From Nissolia schottii (Eukaryota; Streptophyta; Magnoliopsida; Fabales; Fabaceae): a stretch of DNA of 64,000 nt. The notes under the pieces are model-generated. The model did no database searches. It was given only the letters and a program-made list of their open reading frames with translations, and was not told where the DNA came from. This document shows, in pieces, positions 1 to 11,527 of this stretch (the stretch's first letter is position 1; every line of letters starts with the position of its first letter). The position numbers were made by a program, and so were the translations under genes. The DNA is taken from the NCBI GenBank assembly GCA_003254905.1, contig QANU01108907.1:70947-134946 (forward strand). The letters are read 5' to 3'.

Positions 1-1335
1 ACTTTGTACCCTATTTTATTATTCTATAATTGAACATTGTATATTAAAAATATGTAATTTTAATGCTTAATTAATATGTTTTGCACATTATCCTCTTTTG
101 TGAGAAATTGAGAAAAATGCAATTTTAAGCACTACTTTATCTTAGAATTTAATGTGTAGATTTCTTTTGTTCTTTTTTAGTTTTCTATTTTAATTGCAGA
201 AAATAAATTGTCAAGAGGATCATTGAAGATTTGAAGGAGATTTGATAAGATATAAATTTTGAAGAAGAGATTTGAAGAGAAGATTGACACCAATAAATGC
301 AAGATTAAATTCAAATTCAAAAAGATTTGGTCAAAGGTTTGCTGAGGATTCAAATTCAAATTCAATAAGGACAGCTCTTTTTCCTAAACCAAAATAAAGC
401 TATGACATAGCTACATGAGAGGCACAAGAAGGCCTCCTTCCAACGGTCACAGGGACACGAAAAGGAAGCTAGAAAAAATGTGATGGATGCAAAAAAATGG
501 AAAGCAACATTCATGGAACAAGAAGCTCTCCTTGCAACGTCAATAGAGAAAGATTGAAGCACATGTGTAAAAAACTCCATTGCATGAGCATCAACGAAAA
601 ACAAGCTAATTGAAGACAAAAGAAGAAAGAGCACGAGCTATGGCAAGAAGGAATCATGGAAGAATGGCAAAAATAGAGGAGATAATCTTGAGCTTCAATA
701 CTCAAGGGTCGAGTATAAATAAGTTACCCTTGATCACTCTGAAAAACAAGACACCAGAGCAAAGACCATCCGTGATATTCCCTCTCAAGAGCTACACATA
801 CAAACTTCTCCCTTTCTGATTATTTTGGTTTTATACTCTGATTTGAAGTTTTGAGTGTCTTCATTATATTGTTTTGGAAAATATTTGTCATTTGAGATTT
901 TTCTTTGGCGAGTAACAGAGAGCTTGAGAGAAAGGTTTTGTTTCAAGTTTCTATTTTGATTTGAGAGTTCTTGAGTGAAAGGAACTATTGGTTCTTGTAC
1001 TTGAAATTTGTGTGAAAGAAAACTGGTTTTGGCGTTTGAAGAACTGGCTTAGATTCCTATTAAGGAATCGAACCAGTATAAACCCTTGTGTGAGTTTTTC
1101 TTTTGCCCTCTATCTTTTATATTCTCTACTCTTCAAATAAATTCTGTTTTCATTTTAAAGAAATTGAGTTTTTCAGAAAAACTTATCTCCCAGAAAACAA
1201 GGAGATATCTCCTGAAATTTTAGGAGAAAACTTTTAAAGAAAAGTAAATTTTTCGAAATTAAAAAGCATTTGCTTAGATTTAACCCCCTTCTCTAAGCTA
1301 CACAAAACCATCAAATCCTAATATATATAAAAGCA
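1..1335. mobile_element. LTR-retrotransposon-derived DNA, non-coding
   Basis: No credible gene is present; the short open frames have no recognisable domain. There is a TATA-like GAGTATAAATAAG near 712-724, followed by T-rich and purine-rich stretches up to the protease relic that begins about 1336. This layout (promoter-like element, untranslated leader, then a protease-reverse transcriptase coding relic) suggests a degraded LTR and leader of the same Ty3/gypsy element. I could not identify the LTR ends, a primer-binding site or a target duplication, so the LTR assignment is inference. Confidence 0.4.
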
Positions 1336-1990
1336 GGATCATTCCATCACTTATCCCTAAATGCATTAGAAGGGGCTGTAGGAATTGGCACAATCAGATT
1401 CCAGGGTACAATCAATGGCACACAAATCTATATCTTAGTAGATGGTGGTAGCTCAAACACCTTTCTGCAACCTCAAATTGCCAAATGTCTGAAATAGGCA
1501 GTGGAACCAACAGCAAGGTTCCAAGTGATGGTTGGTAGTGACCATTACCTCACAACTGAAAGCATAGCCAAGCAACTTCCAGTAACAATACAGGGCTATA
1601 AACTCATCATGCCAGCATTACTTTTGCCACTGACAAGGGAAGATTTAATAATTGGAGCCTCGTGGTTAGTGAAATTGGGATGACATACGGTGGACTACAA
1701 TTCAGGCTCAGTTCAACTTTACTTAGGGAACCAATCATCTATTTGCAAGTGGGGCCTCAACCAACTCTTAGACAAGCTCAATACCATTATTTGAGAAGAA
1801 TATAGCATACTAATTCTATCTCGGAGGTGTACACATTGTAGCTACAAGAACAAGAAAGTCCTAATGACAAGTGGTTAGAATTGCCACAAACCATTGATTT
1901 TGCACTTTTATCAAAATGTTTTGAAAAACCAACAACCATGCCTCCTCCAAGAAATCAGGACCATGCCATTCCTTTAGTACCAAGGACTTT
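1336..1990 (+). pseudogene. Ty3/gypsy pol relic: aspartic protease to start of reverse transcriptase
   Basis: Translation from 1348 gives a retropepsin-like domain: SLNALEGAVGIGTIRF, then the active-site region ILVDGGSSNTFLQPQIA with the catalytic Asp-Gly-Gly-Ser form seen in plant Ty3/gypsy proteins, then the IIGASWLVKLG strand. In-frame stops occur at 1495-1497, 1681-1683 and near 1792. The frame then shifts: from about 1878 the third frame reads LPQTIDFALLSKCFEKP and then RNQDHAIPL, matching the linker just before the reverse transcriptase domain of this superfamily. Similarity ends abruptly near 1990, where purine-rich DNA begins. The protease would process the Gag-Pol polyprotein in an intact element; this copy is dead. 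Family-level assignment is confident, the lineage is not. Confidence 0.8.
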
Positions 1991-2600
1991 TATTCAATTT
2001 TGTTTTTTAAATTGCCTTTCTGGTTCCCTGTGTGTCTGGGATGCGTGAAAGGGTGGGAGGGTGGTTGGGTTGAGAGAAGAGTGTGGTTAGGCTTGTCACG
2101 GAGAGGAGAAGGATGACTCAGAACAGTGGCCTCATGGCAGTGCCATGATGGGTGGTTGGGTTTGTAATCGTTGGGAGAGGGTGAGTTGAGAAGAAGAAGA
2201 GGTGGGTGGTGAGAAATCGTGGTGGGCTTCAGGGAAGAGAGGGTGGGTGGATGGGAAAGCAAATAGAGGGAATGGGTGAAGAGAAGAGAGGGAATGGGTG
2301 GGTGGGGAAGAGGGGTTGCGGAAGAGAAGAGAGAGAATGAGTGAGTTTGTTACCTGAATTCTTTTTTTTATTAAAACGCGTTTGACTTAGGTTTTGAGTG
2401 GATTAATGGGTTAATTCAAAAATTTGGGTTATGCATATGACGAAATTAACAGTCACACGTCGTTCAATCCAAACTAGCGGCAATGACTAAGAATGAACAA
2501 AAAAATTTTTTACAGAGCTAAATCCAAATGAAATTTTTTTGAGAAACCAAATACAAATTTGTTAATATTATAAAAACTAAAAATTTATTTAACCCTATTA
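1991..2600. mobile_element. Purine-rich low-complexity DNA and a terminal fragment of a Mutator-like element
   Basis: From 2040 to 2340 the + strand is a GGGTGGGTGG / GAGAAGAGAG-type purine tract with no credible gene. From about 2480 to 2595 the sequence (…CTAAATCCAAATG…CCAAATACAAATTTG…AACTAAAAATTTATTTAACCC) resembles the right ends of the Mutator-like elements seen intact at 26080-27298 and 46380-46635. The matching left end was not found next to the purine tract, so the element is probably truncated. Confidence 0.4.
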
Positions 2601-2626
2601 TTAAAATACTTTTCAAAGAAGTCCAG

Positions 2627-2635
2627 TATATATAG
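2627..2635 (+). promoter_or_regulatory. Probable TATA box of the carboxylesterase gene
   Basis: TATATATAG lies about 220 bp upstream of the chosen ATG at 2857. It is the only strong TATA-like element between the upstream transposon end and the coding region. It implies a 5' leader of roughly 190 nt. Confidence 0.5.
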
Positions 2636-2856
2636 AGGTCAGAGGACGTAGTTAATTTTCAGACTTTGATTAGTGGAGGCTTTCTTTTTCAAAGTTTTTG
2701 TGTCCATAGTCAATTGGTCGTTGGCCCATGGGCATTATAATGGACGGCAATCAATGAAGACGTTAATTTTCTAGAGCAATTGACACGCCATCGAGGAGTA
2801 GACCTCCATTGAGAACAGAGAACGTTACCGTGGAAGCTAATCTAGCCTACCATGGC

Positions 2857-3864
2857 ATGATGTCAAGCCAACACGGCGTTAGTCCCTTCAACCATCTCAA
2901 AATCGCACCCAACCCCGACGGCACCATCACTCGCCTGCGTGCAGACCCACACGTGCCACCCTCACCCGATCCCACCCTCCCCATCCCTGTTCTGACCAAA
3001 GACTTCCCCATCAACCAATCAAAAAACACCTCGGCACGGATATTCCTGCCCCGCGAAGCACTCCTTCACTCCTCCTCCCCCCAAACCAACAAGCTCCCTC
3101 TCATCCTCTACTTCCATGGCGGCGGCTTCATCCTCTTCAGCTCAGCCACAACATTCGTCCACGATTTCTGCGCCAACCTCGCGAACCACGCTGCTTCCAT
3201 CGTCGTATCCGTAGAATACCGCCTCGCTCCAGAGCACCGGCTACCTGCTGCGTACGACGATGCCGTGGAAGCGCTGCACTGGATCAAAACCTGTTCGGAT
3301 GACTGGTTGAAAAACCACTCTGATTTTTCTACTTTTTACCTTATGGGGAGTAGTTCCGGAGCTAACATCGCGTACCACGCGGGTCTACGTGCAGCCGCGG
3401 AGCTCCACCGTGATGGAGGTTACTCGGAGCCCATTACGATCAAAGGGATGATATTGGTTCAACCGTTTTTCGGTGGGACCCAGAGGGTCCCTTCGGAGCT
3501 GAGGCTGGCGAAGGATCCGGTGTTGCCGCCCCACGCGAGCGACTTGATGTGGGAGCTGTCGTTGCCTTTGGGGGTTGACCGTGATCACGAGTATTGCAAT
3601 CCGATGGCTGGCGATGGTCCTATGATTTTGGATAGGGTGAGGCAGCTCGGGTGGCGGGTGCTGGTGACTGGGTGCGACGGGGACCCACTGGTGGACCATC
3701 AGACGGCTTTGGCGAGGCTGATGGAGGAAAAGGGTGTAGCGGTTGTGAGTCGTTTCGTTGCAGGGGATCACCATGGGGTTGAGCTTCGTGATCCCATAAA
3801 ACAAAAGCAATTGCTTCTGCTTCTCAAAAATTTTATTTCTTCCCCTTCCTCCTTTCCTGCTTAG
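2857..3864 (+). CDS. Carboxylesterase (CXE / GID1-like alpha/beta hydrolase), intronless
   Basis: A 335-residue serine hydrolase of the plant CXE family (hormone-sensitive-lipase-like fold). It resembles carboxylesterases that hydrolyse short acyl esters and is related to GID1 and 2-hydroxyisoflavanone dehydratase. Seen: the oxyanion-hole motif HGGGF at residues 87-91, the nucleophile elbow GSSSG with Ser166, and a likely triad completed by Asp276 (in GDPLVD) and His306 (in GDHHGVEL). Ser and Ala at the elbow differ from the common GESAGGN form. The open frame extends upstream to about 2767 but has no ATG before 2857; the first ATG gives the usual family length of about 335 residues. No signal peptide is evident, so a cytosolic location is likely. 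A polyadenylation-like AATAAA lies at 3963-3968. The coding region is notably GC-rich for this window. The substrate cannot be read from sequence. Confidence 0.92.
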   Translation: MMSSQHGVSPFNHLKIAPNPDGTITRLRADPHVPPSPDPTLPIPVLTKDFPINQSKNTSARIFLPREALLHSSSPQTNKLPLILYFHGGGFILFSSATTFVHDFCANLANHAASIVVSVEYRLAPEHRLPAAYDDAVEALHWIKTCSDDWLKNHSDFSTFYLMGSSSGANIAYHAGLRAAAELHRDGGYSEPITIKGMILVQPFFGGTQRVPSELRLAKDPVLPPHASDLMWELSLPLGVDRDHEYCNPMAGDGPMILDRVRQLGWRVLVTGCDGDPLVDHQTALARLMEEKGVAVVSRFVAGDHHGVELRDPIKQKQLLLLLKNFISSPSSFPA

Positions 3865-4393
3865 TTTATTTATTGTATGTTACTGTTCAAGCATACGCTG
3901 CTGCGAGCACTTGTCTTGGAATTGTTAAATGTAATTGTCCGCCTAATATTTCTCTTTATAAAAATAAAACTTTGTATGGTTATTTTTTCATTTCTCGTCA
4001 ATTCTATTTTCTTTTGAGCCTCAGTTGCCAATTATAAAATGTTCATAACGTGATGTCGGGGACTTGATTTATTCTTTCTTTATTTTTTCAAATAATACAA
4101 TTTGTTTATCTAATGTTTGTTTGGTTTATTAATTTATGAAAGATCATATGGAACACTCACCTTCACAAAAATATAAATATGCGATGACAATTCATTTTGA
4201 TTGTCATATAATTATTTATAATTATTTCTCTATTGATAGTACATGTTCTGTCTAAAGTCAGACTTCCAAATGCTTAATATTCGTTCCATGACCGCCGTAG
4301 ACTTTCCAACTATGTGTAAGAATTGTAAGCAATATGTATGTAAAATTCTATGAAGTCACTGGCATAAAAATGAGTTTGAAGTTTAAAACCATG
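3865..4393. other. 3' flank of the carboxylesterase gene, no gene seen
   Basis: AT-rich DNA with the AATAAA at 3963-3968 as the only interpretable signal. No domain-bearing open frame on either strand. Confidence 0.6.
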
Positions 4394-4401
4394 GGTATAC
4401 T

Positions 4402-4968
4402 TAGAGGTGGCAAATGGGCTAACGCACCCTTATTAAGCTCAGATCCACATGGGCTTGGGCTAAAAGGCCCACTTGACTCAAAGGCTCACTCTCATAGAAG
4501 CCCACAAGGCCTGAAAGCCTAGTGAATCCATTGGGCTAAGGTTAGTCCCCTTTAAAATTTTCTTTTTGTTATTTTTTCTAAAGCCAACTTAGGGCCTAGG
4601 CTGACTTAGGCCCGTGGGCTGACTCGGTCTCCTCGGATCGACTCGAGCCCACAGGACAATTGAGGCCACCGCAAGTCGTCTCAGTCCCTGACTCGGGCCT
4701 TGTGGGCAGATTCGGTCCGATTGCAGGTTAACTCGGGCCCTACGAGCTAACTGAGCCCCATGGCAGACTCGGTCCAGTTGCGAGTCGACTATAGCCTGCA
4801 CACTGACTCGAGTCCACGAGTTGACTCTGGCCTCACAGGCTGACTCAGTCCAGCAGCGAGTTGACTCGTGCCCCTTGGATTAAGGGGCTTGGATGTGAGG
4901 GCTTAGAGGGGTTAAGAGGCTTAGATGTGGGGGCTAGCCCAGTTATAAGGGCTTTTTTGACTTCTCCA
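4402..4968. mobile_element. Non-autonomous hAT element with internal minisatellite
   Basis: The element starts TAGAGGTGGCAAATGGGCT and ends GGCTTTTTTGACTTCTCCA, imperfect inverted termini of the type common in plant hAT elements (9 of 13 terminal bases pair). It is flanked by 8-bp direct repeats, GGTATACT (4394-4401) and GGTATACC (4969-4976), matching at seven positions and of the length hAT transposases generate. It has no transposase and is 567 bp long. The interior is GC-rich and contains a degenerate tandem repeat (see 4610-4880). Confidence 0.75.
4610..4880. repeat. Degenerate minisatellite inside the hAT element
   Basis: Successive short units built on the pattern GACTCGGxCC / GACTCGAGCC (for example near 4619, 4639, 4689, 4731, 4768, 4804, 4841 and 4863), separated by about 15-25 bp. 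It is much more GC-rich than its surroundings. Open frames crossing it are artefacts of the repeat. Confidence 0.6.
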
Positions 4969-4976
4969 GGTATACC

Positions 4977-6004
4977 GAATATATGAGAGGCAATAGTTTA
5001 TTGATTTATACTATTTAAATTTTTTGGTTAAATAAGTTTTTATCCTCTACTAAATCTTAAATTTGGTTTTGTATCCTATTATTATTTTTTTTGTTTGAGT
5101 CCTCAATAAATTTTGCATTTTGGTTTTAGTCCTTAACATAAGTTAGATCATTAAATTTGATCTTATGCAGTGAATTATACTCTTCTTAGTTCTTACTATC
5201 TTGATTTTTTATTTTTTATTTTGTTGTGTTTGGTTTATTGGGGATGACTTTTTGTTTTCTATAAGAAATGCGTTTGTTTAATTGGGTTTTTCCTTTTTAT
5301 GGGCTAAAGCTTCACCAACAAAAACTCAACTAGGTTTACAAATGGGCCTTTGGCGCTTCCATGATATACCAGACCCACTTTATAGCAAGGCTATGGGTGT
5401 TTGTCTTGCGTTTTTATTCTCCTTAGACTTTAGCCATTGTTGTCATATTACTTGCTTTACTGACAATAGGCCTCATGTATCAGCCCACTCTTACTTGGGT
5501 AGAATCATTCTTTCTGATTTTTAATTTACATGTATCTTATTATTAGGATAATCTTGTTTAACACTTAAATGTGGGTTACTATCATAACTTTTGACAAATC
5601 GTGTGGACTAGCCCCTTTCTTAGTGATAATCAATTGAAAAAAAGAGAGGAATTCTGACCGAAAAAAACGATATATATTTCTCCTTATTTTAATTATTAAA
5701 AATTATAAAATATTTTTTATGTTTTGAAAATTAATGTCTTATTTTTATATACTTTGTTAGTAATATTATCCGCTTTTTTAAAAAATAAAAAATAAAAATA
5801 AAGTTCCACTATTTAAGATGAATTACCAAAAACTTATTGTTTGTTAATTATATTTAATAAGTTTTTAACAAAAAAGTATAATTTTTTTGGATAAATTAAA
5901 ACATTTACAATAAAACCTAAAATCAATAAACATTTGATTACTTACTTCAAGTCTTAGTAACACTTCATTTTAATTAAATATTTTTTAAAAAAGGTAAGTC
6001 GCAT
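4977..6004. other. AT-rich intergenic DNA with a half Mutator-like terminus
   Basis: At about 5030-5175 the pattern GGTTAAATAAGTTTTTATCC…TTTGGTTTTGTATCC…TTTTGGTTTTAGTCC resembles the left arm of the 298-bp foldback elements at 31651 and 63499, but no right arm follows. An open frame at 5282-5524 has no recognisable domain. No gene is supported. Confidence 0.45.
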
Positions 6005-6620
6005 CATATACAAGTACAACCCCCTAAACTTTCGTTTAGTTGTAAATAGGCATCTCAAGTTTAATCCTTAAAATTTTACCCACTTGCAAATAATCACCAC
6101 CAACCATTAACTCTTTCAATTAAAATTTTAAACTATAATAATTTTCATAAAACCTTATGTCAAATTATATTTAGCGTATTATCCATTAAATATTATTTTA
6201 AAACATATTAATATGTCGAAAAATTAAAACATATTTAAAACTAGATTTAGAATAACCATGTATTTTTCTCGTACTTAACTAGCAATATCAAAGTAAATTA
6301 AATTAATTTTTTTCACATGATTTATTTTATTTTTTTAGAAATATATTATTTTTAAAAAACATTAGATGGAAAAATAAATAAAAATTTTGTTAAAAAATGG
6401 TAGAAATTTTTAATAGCATTGTATTAAAAAAATTATTGTAACTTAAGAAATTGATTTTTATAACTTTCACTGATTTTTTGTAAGTCAATTAAAGTTTAAG
6501 AATGTAATTGAAAGATCTGATGATTGATGATGACTATTTGTAAATTAATGAAAGTTTAAGATACCTACTTGAAATTGAGTGAAATGTTAAAGGGTGTAGA
6601 TGTTATTTTTTCCCTTAAGA
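6005..6620. mobile_element. Long-inverted-repeat (Mutator-like) non-autonomous element
   Basis: The left arm (ACAACCCCCTAAACTTTCG … AAATAGGCATCTCAAGTTT … AAATAATCACCACCAACC) is an imperfect reverse complement of the right arm (GATGATTGATGATGACTATTTG … AAGTTTAAGATACCTACTTG … GTTAAAGGGTGTAGATG). Arms are roughly 130 bp with several mismatches. No target duplication could be fixed and there is no coding capacity. Confidence 0.55.
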
Positions 6621-9600
6621 AGTATGTATGTTCCGAGAGGATATAACTTTTACTTTTGTTCTGATTGTGACTGACAACGGCTAATCCTCCTTTGAGGTTT
6701 CGAAATCATCGAAGTGGGTATACTTCTTCTAACAAAGTCTTTTTCATACACATTATAAAAAATTGAATCCCTGACTAAATACTTAAGGAACCACTTTGTA
6801 ATAGATCTAAGTAAATAAAGGCCAAAATTAAGAATTAGTTCAATTAGTGGAGCCCAAACTTAATATAAATAGGGGGGAAGGGAATTACATGGGTATGGAA
6901 TTTGTAATTGGTTGATCCTACCCTCTCTCTCTAGGATTTCTCCCTCTTCTCTCATAGATCATCTCTTTCCTTAGGACGATTTCTATCCTACCCTATCCCT
7001 TATTTGTAATTCATATGTAACAAATACAAAAAATACACAAAAATATAATAATTCTCTCTATAATTCCTCTTATACAAATTCACTTCGTTACACACTCTTT
7101 AGGATATAACTAAACTTACTCCTTCACATGTTTCTAGTGAAGCCTATGAGTTGTGCCATTTGCGGTGCCTTGTTCTCTGGTAAACCTTTCTGTTACGATT
7201 GGTTAGCTAGGCCATTATACCTAGCTTGTACCACTGTGACTAGCTATATACATGTGTCCACCAGTATCCCACAACTTCGTTATCATTCAATCTAATTGAC
7301 TTAGCTAATTTTGTATTGCTTTAGTTCAAAATGGAAGTTCATCCAAAAGTTAAAAGGAATATTACATTACGTCTCTCATTTGATCATCCACTCCTGAAGT
7401 CTTTGTCAACTATGGTAAAAACAATGTGGGCCTCCCTCATAAGAAGTACGTAATTGAACATTCAGAAAGAGTTTTGATAGCAAATAGCTTCTTTAAAATC
7501 GGACAAACTAGTTGATATAAGAATTCTGTTGTGGGCTCCTATAAGTTTCTTAAAGGCACTACAATATTGTTGATGCGAGTTAACCCATTGTCAAATCAAT
7601 GTTTCTGATATTTGCACATCCAAGTAGATACAAGAAACAACGAAACTTAGCTGAAATTATATAATTTTATGTTTTCACACAAAAATACGAAATGCCAGTT
7701 ATTTTCAATCTTGACTTTATCATTAAATGGAAGCTTAATATTAAAAAAATTGCATACACTTAGCTTTTTCTTTCACTGGTGAGATGGTAGTGTTACCACA
7801 AACTTACAGAAAGAAAGAGAAGAAAGTGTATAAAAAAGGAAATGTATGGTTAAAAAGTTAGAGGGAGGAAAGAAAATATTTCATTCTTCCATGAGTTAGA
7901 AGTTCTCTATATTTCACTTAGAATTGGTGATGTTAATAGCTCAATACACTGAGAGATTTAAATTAATAAATTAAGTGAAATTAGTTAGAGCTAAGTAGAT
8001 TTTGGATACCAATGATTTTAAAAGAAACAAAGTGTGAGTTGGTTAAGCTTCTATAATTAAGTTTATTTTAGCTAGTCAAAATTCGAGATCAATTCTTACA
8101 TACATCATAAAAAGGAAAACGGGTCAGGTGCGCGACCCGGGTCGACTCGGATTAGTCAAGGTTAAGCCTTGAATACCGGGCAGGCAATCTAAAAAAAATA
8201 AAAAGGAAAACGGCTTAAAAATGAAAAAAGAACTTATAGTAGTGAATGATGAGTTCTCTCTCTCTTGGATAATTCACACCAAGAAAAACACAAAAAAGGA
8301 AATGTAGTCAAATACTTAACTCATGCACATGTCATGATTTTGAGTAGATTTGTACCATATCTATACGTACCTCGCTTAACATGCTATAGCGATGTACTTC
8401 CATCGTTTTCGAACACTTAATTTCCATTTGTGGAACACAAATCACAACAACAGAAGAAACAAAACTAACGAATGGAAGCCATTCTCGCAAGCTCACCCAC
8501 ATGATGTATATCTTCTGAGACATTTTTTAAAATGTCTAGTTACGTGGCAACCTTTATATTATCTTAACTCATGTTTCAACAAGAGAGCAACATATATACA
8601 AATCAACAAACTATTGAGAGCTCTTTTCTCTCGTTGAGAAGTCTACAAAATGGATGAGTCATGAGAAGGAAATTAATATATGTTTAAGCATTGTCTGTTC
8701 TTTTTCCAACGCATTTCAAACATATATAATTTAACCAAAAGTTGTGTTATTTGCACTTAATTCGTTGTTTTAACACACACTGATCAAACAAAAAATTGTG
8801 AGATTCATCTTTAAATAGTGTATGATACACTCTTATCTAATAACTCTCTCATAAACAATGAGTCAGGTAGATAAATAAGTGAAGAAATTCATTTTTCTTT
8901 ACAAAAAATTGATAACAACATGGTCATAGATGAAACAAGACCGGAGTCATATCATTAAGACAATTTTTGGATCACCACATTTACAAAGATGGGAGGTCTA
9001 TGGGGAACTCTACACCTTTATGAGTGTGATTATTTAAATGTAACATTGCTATTTGAATATATCAAAATTGTAGACATCTTATCATCTTTCTCACACATCA
9101 TGAGATTAATCATGTTACATCAATGAGTTCTATGATATGTGTGAGAAAGATGACAACGTGCCTATACTTTTTAATACGTTGAACAAGCATTTTTCTGTAT
9201 TCAGAAGTGTTCAAAGTAGTATCATTTTTCATATGATTTTATGTGTAATAGATTAATCTGGTATGTTTGTTAGACATCCTGGCACGTAATTATGGAATGA
9301 GATTTGAAGTAAAGAAACAGAATACAATTTGTTTTTAACAATCATATTTTTTGTAAGGAGAAGAACACGAGGTGTGTGTGTCCTTATTCAACACAACTCG
9401 ATCCGATCATGCCTTTTTTTGTCGTTTCATGGTTCCTAATGGTGCTAGCTCAATACGGCCAACTTAACTAGTCATAGCAAAGAGAGTGAGCTAATCTTGT
9501 AAGTATTCATAAATATTTTATCTTCTGCTTGTCTTATTAAAATATATACTAGTTATCAAATCTCAATGATCAAGAGGGGGAGAACTTTCATTAGTATATT

Positions 9601-10080
9601 TTACTTGGCTGCAATACAATGGAATATTGAGCTTTTGTTCTTTAATTTGTAGCAATGAAATTAATAATGAGATAAAGACAAAAACATATATTTCAATCAA
9701 TAGCTACAACCACAAGAGGACTGCTGTAGCTCTAGAGCTTTAGCTTGCAGATAGACTTGATATAAAATAATTTTTAGAGATTCAATAGGATTTACATGAT
9801 TGTCATTGTGCAACCATATTTAATCACAAAAATAAAAAAAAGAAAAAAAAAAGAAATAGGGGATTTAATTTAATCGCCACATATACTCCTATCTTCTTCC
9901 AATAAATAAGAAAACAACTACGCGATAAAGACAAACAAAGCTTGCCCTTCTCTGCAAAATACTAGTAAATATGAATTACGTATGTATAATAAGAAAGAGA
10001 ATTGGTGTGTGGAGACAAAATTGAAGAGGCTAAACCACAACACAAGATAGAGACTCGTTATTAATTACATATGTTCCACT
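6621..10080. other. Gene-free intergenic DNA
   Basis: No open frame with a recognisable domain. The stretch at about 6840-7080 (a TATA-like AATATAAATAGGGG near 6862 followed by pyrimidine-rich DNA) looks like an old LTR promoter region. A GC-rich patch at 8125-8190 containing GCGCGACCCGGG is isolated. A perfect 17-bp inverted repeat at 9082-9152 is listed separately. Confidence 0.45.
9082..9152. repeat. Short perfect hairpin-forming inverted repeat
   Basis: TCATCTTTCTCACACAT (9082-9098) and its exact reverse complement (9136-9152) are separated by 37 bp. Pairing continues a few bases into the loop (CAT/ATG) past a 2-nt bulge. It could be a MITE remnant or a small-RNA-like hairpin; the sequence does not decide. 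Confidence 0.5.
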
Positions 10081-10845
10081 TCAATGCTTACCAATTTTAT
10101 TCGGATTGGACGCATCAGCTAATCTAACCCCACCCTTTTGCGAAAGAGCTCCGATTTTTGCACACCTATTATTACACACCTGTTGCAATAAAGGCTCCAC
10201 GATTATTCGAGCCCAACAAAACGGGAGAACGTATCCCACTCTCTCCCATCGTGCGCATGTCACACACTCTCCCATTAAATCCTTCCGCACGCTCAACTGT
10301 TCACTTTTCGCGCTCTCTCTAAAAACCTTGCTTCTCCTTCACTCTTGTGACATATCCCTCTCGTCTTCCTTTGAATCGCTACTTCGTCTCTCCTGCTTGT
10401 TCTGCAACAACATTGTTCATCTGTTAGATCCGTAAGCACTTTTCTCTTCGTATCTACTAGTAAGACCTAATCCTTACTAGTTCGTTTTCTTTATCCAAGT
10501 TAATCGTCAAACAAAAAACTTTGTCCGCCTTTCCTTTTTCTATTTTTATTACTTTTTTCTTCTCTCTTTTGTTCGGCTAAATAATGGTTAGGTTTTGTTG
10601 TTTAACAAAAGTTATATCTGATTTAACGAAACGATTGTATCTAAACGGTAATGCCTGCACGGTAATAGTCAATTTTCTAGTAGTGAGACTTCAGCGAGGT
10701 CATATGAAATCATAATAGCTTCATCATAACGAGTTATCACAACTGACACACGAGTTTTGTCGCGACTACTCTTTATTCGGGTGTGTATTCGAGTTATGTT
10801 CTTGCTCCGTTGTTCTAATATATAGCTTTGTGGAAATTGTTTCAC
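10081..10845. other. Leader-like or transposon-end DNA next to the FAR1-like relic
   Basis: An open frame of 109 codons (10106-10435, +) has no recognisable domain and is rich in Ser, Leu and Cys, like a pyrimidine-rich untranslated leader read as protein. A splice-donor-like CCGTAAGCAC occurs near 10430. One isolated copy of the AGACCTAA core occurs at 10463. It could be the outer end of the FAR1-like transposon or a 5' leader of an unrelated lost gene. Confidence 0.3.
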
Positions 10846-11274
10846 TCATTGGACACCCAATATAGTAATGGCTTGACGACATAAAATGCCGCTAAACTCA
10901 AATCGCTTGCACAAGCACTTGACCTCATTGTTGTCTACTTGAAACTCCACCTCATATGACCTATCCCATGAACTTGAACTATCTTCTACCATATTGTACA
11001 CTACCTTTGACTCATCTTGTGACTTCATAATTGCATTGCAGTCAATCTTTGCACGAAATTCTTTTCGCACCTCTTGATACTTTGAAATAGTGTACTCAGC
11101 TTGAAACTGCCTCTCAAACACAATCTTCGACGCACAATTAATCAAAGTATTAAAGTCTTTGAAATCAGCTTATTCTTTTATTTGAACCTTCCTACCAAGG
11201 GCTGACCATACACTAATGAATTAATGTCATGTGACACACCCTATACGTCACGAAATCACGTGATATTTAAATCT

Positions 11275-11330
11275 AGACCTAATGCCCTACCATCATGGGA
11301 CCTAACCACAATATATTGAAAGACCTAATT
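11275..11330 (+). repeat. 23-bp-pitch AGACCTAACC array, in a FAR1-relic intron
   Basis: Cores start at 11275 (AGACCTAATG), 11298 (GGACCTAACC) and 11321 (AGACCTAATT), exactly 23 bp apart, with unrelated 13-bp sequence between them. The array lies between the exon coding for FFDGF and the one coding for the SWIM region. Confidence 0.75.
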
Positions 11331-11527
11331 AAACATCTTAATTAACCCAAAATACCATAACTAAACATTATCGTACTGGTTCACAAATTGGTGAAGGCTA
11401 CTACTTGAGTTGAGGAAGCCATCAAAAAATGCATTCATGTTTTCACTCCTTTGTGTACTTGACATGCCAATTCAAAATTCATCTCTAAAGTATACTGGGG
11501 CCCACCTACGGCCATCATTAAAGACTC

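Noticed and set aside
2809..2856. Upstream extension of the carboxylesterase frame
   Set aside because: It starts with TTG, not ATG. The first in-frame ATG at 2857 gives the family's usual length of 335 residues with the triad at the expected numbering.
3385..3810. 141-codon antisense frame inside the carboxylesterase
   Set aside because: Shadow of a GC-rich coding region on the opposite strand; no domain.
10106..10435. 109-codon frame as a gene
   Set aside because: No domain, leader-like pyrimidine-rich composition, no splice context that continues the frame.
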